This document shows positions 58,446 through 64,000 of a stretch of DNA of 64,000 bases, piece after piece. The stretch covers positions 240,322 to 304,321 of the forward strand of contig NJFT01000021.1 in the NCBI GenBank assembly GCA_002221725.1, read 5' to 3'. Every line of letters starts with the position of its first letter. Position 1 is the first letter of the stretch. The notes beneath the pieces were generated by a model. That model ran no database searches. It was given only the letters and a program-made list of their open reading frames with translations, and had not been told where the DNA came from. The position numbers and the translations under genes were made by a program. The DNA is from Scedosporium boydii (lineage: Eukaryota; Ascomycota; Sordariomycetes; Microascales; Microascaceae).

Positions 58446-61400
58446 ATGTCGACCATAACACATACCAAGTATGTCATCTTCTCGAAACAGCTTGCCAAGA
58501 ACGCAATGCTGCTATGACTGCCTTCTGCCCCCCTTTTCCCTTCGAATCTCCGTCGCCCACGATTCTAATATGCTGTTGTCACTTTGTTCCAGGACCGATC
58601 AGGATCTCAACATTAGTATCAAGAAGGCAACGAGTCCCGACGAAACGGCGCCGAAGCGTAAACATGTACGGAGCTGTATTGTGTATACCTGGGACCATAG
58701 GTCCTCCCATGCCTTCTGGACCGGCATGAAGGTGTATGTTCTTCCTCGATCCCGCTGATCTTCGAGCTTCGCAGCTGTTCAGATGCCACCGAATCTAACC
58801 TGCATCGCTACTGTTTCGCAGCCAACCCATTCTCGCCGATGAAGTACAAACTTTCAAGGCCCTCATCACCATCCACAAGGTGCTCCAAGAAGGCCACCCC
58901 AATACCCTCAAAGAAGCCATGGCGAACCGTAGCTGGATCGACAGCCTCAACCGCGGAGTCTCGGGCGACGGTATTCGAGGCTACGGCCAACTTATCCGAG
59001 ACTACGTCAACTACCTCCTCGCCAAGCTCTCGTTCCATAGACAGCACCCCGAGTTCAACGGCACGTTCGAGTACGAGGAGTACCTCAGTCTCAAGGCCAT
59101 AAACGACCCTAATGAAGGATACGAGACAATTACAGACCTTATGACGCTGCAGGATAGGATCGATCAGTTCCAGAAGCTCATCTTCTCCCATTTCCGGCAC
59201 GTGGGGAACAATGAATGTCGCATCTCAGCGCTGGTGCCGCTGGTGCAGGAGAGCTATGGAATCTATAAATTTATTACGAGCATGCTGAGGGCGATGCATT
59301 CTTGTAAGTGTTTCTCGCTTTGCGCTGTCTCTGAGCTCTGCTATTCTCGCGCGTGCCGCGTACGGCGTCGGATTTAAAAGATGGGCCCCACCTAATGAAC
59401 GTCATTCTAACATTAACTTCCCTCAGCCACCGGCGATGACGAGGCCTTAGAACCTCTACGCGAGCGATACGGTGCCCAACATTACCGCCTAGTCAAGTTC
59501 TACTACGAATGCTCGAACCTCCGATACCTCACCAGTCTTATTAGCGTCCCCAAGCTTCCGCAGGATCCTCCCAACCTCCTTGCCGTCGATGACGAAGCTC
59601 CCGCGCTCCCCGCAAGACCGAAGCAAGAGATTGAGAGGGCACCCTCGCCGACTCCCGCACCGAAAAACGATGCGCCGGATGAGATTAACGAGTTCTGGAA
59701 GAACGAGCTCGATCGTCAGAACCGCGAATACGAGGAGCAGCAGAGGATCCTTCAAGAGAAGCAACAGCAGGCACTCCTAGCTCAGCAGCAGGCTCAACTA
59801 CAGGCCCAACGCGACTTCGAGGAGCAACAACGCAAGTTGGCTGAGCAGCAGCGACTGGAACAAGAGCGTCTCCTGGCCCAACAGGCACAATGGCAGACAC
59901 AGGGCCGACTCGCCGAGCTTGAGCAAGAGAATCTGAACGCCAGGGCCCAGTACGAGCGCGATCAGCTTATGCTACAGCAATACGACCAGCGTGTCAAAGG
60001 TCTTGAGGGCGAGATTCTGTCTCTTCAGGCTAACTACGGTCAGCAAATCACTAGCAAGGACGAGCAGATCCGCGCGCTACAGGAGCAGGTCAATACTTGG
60101 AGGTCTAAGTACGAGGCTCTTGCCAAACTCTACTCGCAGCTTCGGCACGAGCATCTTGATCTTTTGCAAAAGTTCAAATCCGTACAGCTCAAGGCGGCCA
60201 GCGCGCAGGAGGCCATCGACAAGCGCGAAAAGCTCGAGCGCGAGATCAAGACGAAGAACCTCGAGCTCGCCGACATGATCCGCGAGCGCGACCGCGCTTT
60301 GCACGAGAAGGACCGCCTCAGCGGCGCTAACAAGGATGAGGTCGAGAAGCTCAAGCGCGAGCTGCGCATGGCTCTCGACCGTGCCGACAACCTCGAGCGC
60401 AGCAAGGGCAACGAGCTGTCCGCTATGCTGTCCAAGTATAACCGCGAGATCGCCGACCTTGAGGAGGCCTTGCGCAATAAATCGAGGGCCCTCGAAGACG
60501 TTCAGAACAAGATGCGCGACGGCAGCTCGGACCTCGAGCAGCTACTCCGCGAGAAGGAGGAGGAGCTCGAGGTGTACAAGGCGGGTATGGACCAGACCCT
60601 TATTGAACTCAACGAGCTCAAGCAGAACCATGGCGAGACCGACCATGCGCTCGACGGCGAGATTGACGCCATCATCCTGGCCAACTTGGACAAGATCAAC
60701 GACATCATCGACTCGGTACTGCAGTCGGCTGTCCATCGGGTAGATGAAGCGCTGTACGAGCTGGACTCGACAATGCAGGCGGGTAACCAGAACGCATCGC
60801 CGACGTACGTTCTGTCGCAGATCGAAAAGACGTCGGCGAGCGCGATGGAGTTCGCCACGGCGTTCAACAACTTTATCGCAGACGGGCCCAACGCCTCACA
60901 CGCCGAGCTCATCAAGGCCATCAACATCTTCGCCGGCGCCATTGGCGACGTCTGCACCAACACCAAGGGCCTCCTCCGTCTCGCGGCAGATGACAAGCAA
61001 GGCGACAACCTCATGGGCGGCGCGCGGCAGTCGGCGCAGGCGACGGTCCGGTTCTTCCGCGCCGTGCAGAGCTTCCGGCTCGACGGCATGGACCCGATCC
61101 AGAAGACGGACGTTGTTATTAACAATAACAACGACGTGCAGATCAACCTGCAGAAGTTGAATAAGCTCGTGGAGACGTTCGCGCCCACGTTCGGCAAGCT
61201 CGTGGGCAAGGGCGACCTCGGTGACCTCGTGGATCAGGAGTTGTTGAAGGCGGCAGACGCCATCGCGGCGGCTGCGGCGCGCCTCGCCAAGCTCAAGAAT
61301 AAGCCGCGCGACGGGTACTCGACGTACGAGCTGAAGGTGCACGACTCGATCCTCGACGCCGCGACGGCCATCACGACGGCCATCGCGCGTCTCATTAAGG

Positions 61401-62049
61401 CTGCCACCGCGACACAACAGGAGATCGTGCAGGCGGGTCGGGGCTCGTCGTCGCGCACGGCCTTCTACAAGAAGAACAACCGATGGACGCAGGGTCTCAT
61501 CTCGGCAGCCAAGGCCGTAGCGTCGTCGACCAACACGCTCATCGAGACGGCGGACGGCGTCCTTTCCGGAAGAAACAGCCCCGAGCAGCTCATCGTGGCG
61601 TCCAATGACGTGGCAGCCTCGACGGCGCAGCTCGTGGCGGCCAGCCGCGTCAAGGCGGGCTTCATGAGCAAGAGCCAGGACGAGCTGGAGCAGGCGAGCA
61701 AAGCCGTGGGGGCGGCGTGTAGGGCGCTTGTTAGGCAGGTGCAGGCGATTATTAGGGAGAGGAATCAGGAGGGGGAGGAGAAGGTGGATTATTCGAAGTT
61801 GGGGGCGCACGAGTTCAAGGTGCGCGAGATGGAGCAGCAGGTGAGCATACCCCCCCCCCCCCCTTTTTTTTTTCTCTGCTTTTGCTCTCTCCCCATCTAC
61901 TTACTCGGGCTGCACCGGGGAAATACATGTTCTTTTTTTGCTAACGATTAATGTGTCTACAGGTCGAAATCCTCCAGCTCGAAAATGCTCTATCGGCAGC
62001 TCGTATCCGGCTCGGCGAAATGCGCAAGATTTCCTACCAGGAAGAGTAA
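58446..62049 (+). CDS. Sla2/End4 endocytic adaptor (ANTH and I/LWEQ protein)
   Basis: Five exons, 58446-58468, 58593-58733, 58822-59303, 59427-61840 and 61963-62049, encode 1048 aa. The ANTH domain covers about residues 10-270 (DLNISIKKATSPDETAPKRK; VQPILADEVQTFKALITIHK; LSFHRQHPEFNGTFEYEEYL). A Pro-rich linker and a long Gln/Glu/Lys coiled coil with Ala-rich patches follow (about 330-660). The C-terminal THATCH/I-LWEQ actin-binding region starts near residue 680 and includes NRWTQGLISAAKAVASSTNT, and the end is LGEMRKISYQEE. Sla2 binds PtdIns(4,5)P2 and clathrin light chain and links actin to endocytic sites at the plasma membrane; in filamentous fungi it supports the hyphal endocytic collar. 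The last intron contains 15 C then 10 T. SLA2 is the standard flank of ascomycete MAT loci. Confidence 0.97.
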
Positions 62050-63332
62050 GAGAGGAGGGATTAACCTGGAAGCAGGGGTGTGTAAGATGGGTTCGCGGTT
62101 GGTGATGATGCGCAGAAGCAGGGAAGGGTGAGAATGTTACTTGAGTCAACCTGGTTATTTGTTGCTCTTGCGTCATCATGGTCAAGGGGACTGGACAGGC
62201 AGACAGACAGACCGTCGTCCTCTTTGCTTCGTGGGAACCGCAGTTTGTAGATGTACTAGCGAGTATTTAAATGAACATGACTTTTTGGTCGGATTTTCTT
62301 TCTGTCTTGTTCTATATGAAGCTGCCATCCGAGGCCCAAGAGCTGTCGGATTAGGATACTTTGTATTATCGGCTTGGATCCCATCGATCGATTTGGGGCA
62401 AAGAGATGACATTCTTCTCTTCCTTCCCAACACTCTCTCCCTTTTCTGCGTTGTTTGCTTTTTGTGCCTTTTTATTTTCTTTATTTATTTTCTCGATTTA
62501 TTTTCGTAATATTTTATGCTATTTTATTTTCTTATTTCCATTTCCTATTATTCCCGCCCTACCGCCCTCGGCATCCACAAAACACGAAGATAGCTCCTCA
62601 ACACATCAGCATTCTGCCCCAATTCTCCATCTTCCACCGTCCTACATGAATTTGCCCAAGATAAGCAAGAGGAGCAAACAAGGAAAAAAACAAGTCATGT
62701 ACGAGTGAGAGAGCGAAGTTCTTCTTCGCACCGCTCGATGGAACCTATCAGGTGTTTCCCCTAAAAGGAAAAAAAAAGACAATGTCGAAGGGTTGCATAT
62801 GTAGAGTTGGGGTGGTTGCAGGCTGCAAGAGAAGAGTTCGTGTTCGTCTTACAGAAGCGATTTGTGGTTGTGACGAGTCATTTTGGCCTCAGGCCTTGTG
62901 TCAATCAGTATGGCAAGAGTACAATTGGATGCATTCCGTCTCTTAAAAGCACATTCCGAAAATTAGAATAAGAAGAGGAAAAGGAAGTAAAATAGATAAG
63001 TAAAAATACGAGAAAGTCCAAAAATGAAAGGAGAGAGCGAATATGAGATGGAAAGCTCGAGGAAATATCCTGCAACTTCCTCATCCAGGTCCAGGCAACC
63101 AACCTTCTTGTTCAAGTCCAAAAATCGTCTGAATTTGGTAATATTTTCGAGCACGTGGAGAGCGGGGCAAAGAAAAAGCTCGGACTCGCCCTTGCAACAC
63201 AACGATGCAGCCTGTACGAAAGCAAACAAATCAAAGATACAACTTGTTCAAGTTCGAAGTGTGTCGTGTACTTTCGTACTTGTAGAAAGCTGCGTTACGT
63301 GTGACAGGCCTCGCCAATACCGGGTTTTGATG

Positions 63333-63376
<44 letters not shown>

Positions 63377-63806
63377 AGACCTGGTTGAAGTGGAAGTGGG
63401 AATTGGACCCTGGTTGTTTGTCCTACCATGCTGGTAAGACGTTGTTTGGCTTTGCCTGCAGATTCTCTATTTCCTGATCTAGACGAGGGAGGCTCCCGGT
63501 TCGAGAGCTGGTGTACTAAGTCGGTTTGTGAATGCCGGCAGGTGTACTTTGCGCTGCGGCTTTCAGCTGACCCTGAACTATGATATCGAGTCCGATGCCA
63601 AACGACATGAGGGTGCCCTCGTCCTTGCCAACCTGTCATGGACAACTAACGGGCGGCATGAAACGGTGGACTTGCCCAATGGTGACGTGCTGTGATGAGC
63701 GACGTCATGGGAACAGGGAAGACTGAACCAGGAGAGAAGAAAAAAAATAAAAACGAAGAGATATCGATATCAATGTTTACATATCAATATCTAGCATATA
63801 TACTCA
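62050..63806. other. Convergent interval, no supported gene
   Basis: This 1.8-kb stretch lies between the SLA2 stop and the stop of the edge gene. It is rich in T-runs (62440-62560) and A-runs. The 41-A tract at 63333-63373 is listed separately. Frames of 60-140 codons are low-complexity. Confidence 0.5.
63333..63373 (+). repeat. Poly(A) tract of 41 bases
   Basis: An uninterrupted run of 41 A between TTTTGATG and GAGAGACC. It is the longest homopolymer in the window. It could be the tail of a retroposed copy on the plus strand, the T-terminator of a pol III unit on the minus strand, or slippage. No element boundary or target duplication is evident. Confidence 0.95.
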
Positions 63807-64000
63807 TTAGGCAGCTAAATCCATCCCGTCTCTCTCCAATTGCTCCCATATTCCGTCCCAGGTCCACGGGTCCACCCACCTCCTCCGCAACGCCCCCAAT
63901 CCCACACCCCCCTCCAAATTATCTCCACGCCCGCTGCCCCCACCATTCAAGCAGCAGCAACCCACTGTCCCAGGGCCATCCCCGCTTCCCCCCCCGCCTC
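63807..64000 (-). CDS. 3' end of a gene cut by the window edge, unknown
   Basis: On the minus strand a frame is open from the window edge to a TAA at 63809-63807, giving the last 63-64 residues of a protein. It is Gly-rich (LNGGGSGRGDNLEGG) and ends with a Trp-rich, clearly protein-like segment, LRRRWVDPWTWDGIWEQLER, followed by DGMDLAA. GC content of the third codon positions is high, as in the other genes. The gene converges on SLA2. It is too short to identify. Because SLA2 borders MAT loci, its identity matters, but nothing visible is an HMG or alpha box. Confidence 0.65.
   Translation of the reverse strand, partial: GGGGSGDGPGTVGCCCLNGGGSGRGDNLEGGVGLGALRRRWVDPWTWDGIWEQLERDGMDLAA

Noticed and set aside
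60502..61810. Long minus-strand frames opposite SLA2 (up to 304 codons)
   Set aside because: They mirror the GC-rich codon pattern of SLA2 and have low-complexity Arg/Leu content.
63378..63460. tRNA-like sequence on the minus strand with a B-box-like GGTCCAATTCC followed by a T-run
   Set aside because: An 8-bp hairpin with a 5-base loop is present, but no 5-bp anticodon stem with a 7-base loop having T at position 33, no matching acceptor stem, and the B box differs from consensus at an essential T.

Overview
The window is nuclear DNA of a filamentous ascomycete (Pezizomycotina). Genes are split by short introns of about 50-140 bp with GT...AG ends and CTAAC/CTGAC branch sites, and typical ascomycete orthologues are present (ELP6, APC5, SLU7, SLA2, GDT1, ribosomal proteins eL37, eL21 and uS4). 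The gene set and its order fit Sordariomycetes best, but that is inference. No bacterial, organellar, rRNA, tRNA or CRISPR feature was found. All gene models are built by eye from reading frames and splice signals.

Layout. 1-24 kb is a normal gene-bearing region: an L-rhamnose mutarotase-like gene (-), a 7-TM membrane protein (-), a GPI-anchored Cys/Ser/Thr-rich surface protein (+), ELP6 (+), eL37 (-), GDT1/TMEM165 family (-), a DCAF11/WDR23-like WD40 protein (+), a CFIm68-like RRM protein (+) and APC5 (-). 24-37 kb holds an orphan basic/Cys-pair protein (+), the head-to-head ribosomal pair eL21 (-) / uS4 (+), SLU7 (-) and an Est1-type protein (+). 38.6-39.7 kb holds a multi-TM protein (-). 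39.7-53.4 kb is gene-poor accessory DNA with a bZIP factor (+) and a decayed protein-kinase relic (-). 53.4-57.5 kb carries an unusual gene joining a fungal STAND-type N-terminal domain, TPR repeats and an Hsp70-like ATPase domain. It is followed by SLA2 (+) and, at the right edge, the 3' end of a further gene (-).

How the genes relate. Most are housekeeping: translation (eL37, eL21, uS4, ELP6 for tRNA wobble modification), mRNA processing (SLU7, CFIm68-like), ubiquitin-dependent proteolysis (APC5, DCAF11-like), Golgi ion homeostasis (GDT1) and endocytosis (SLA2). APC5, eL21, uS4(S9), SLU7 and SLA2 are genes that recur around the mating-type (MAT) locus of many Pezizomycotina. No MAT gene or APN2 is visible here, so the idiomorph probably lies outside the window or has been separated from this block.

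Most interesting items: the NTD-TPR-Hsp70-like fusion with a possible truncating alternative splice site; a 9-mer (TACGAAGTA) found nine times, only between genes; the MAT-type synteny; and a 3n in-frame intron in the GDT1 gene.
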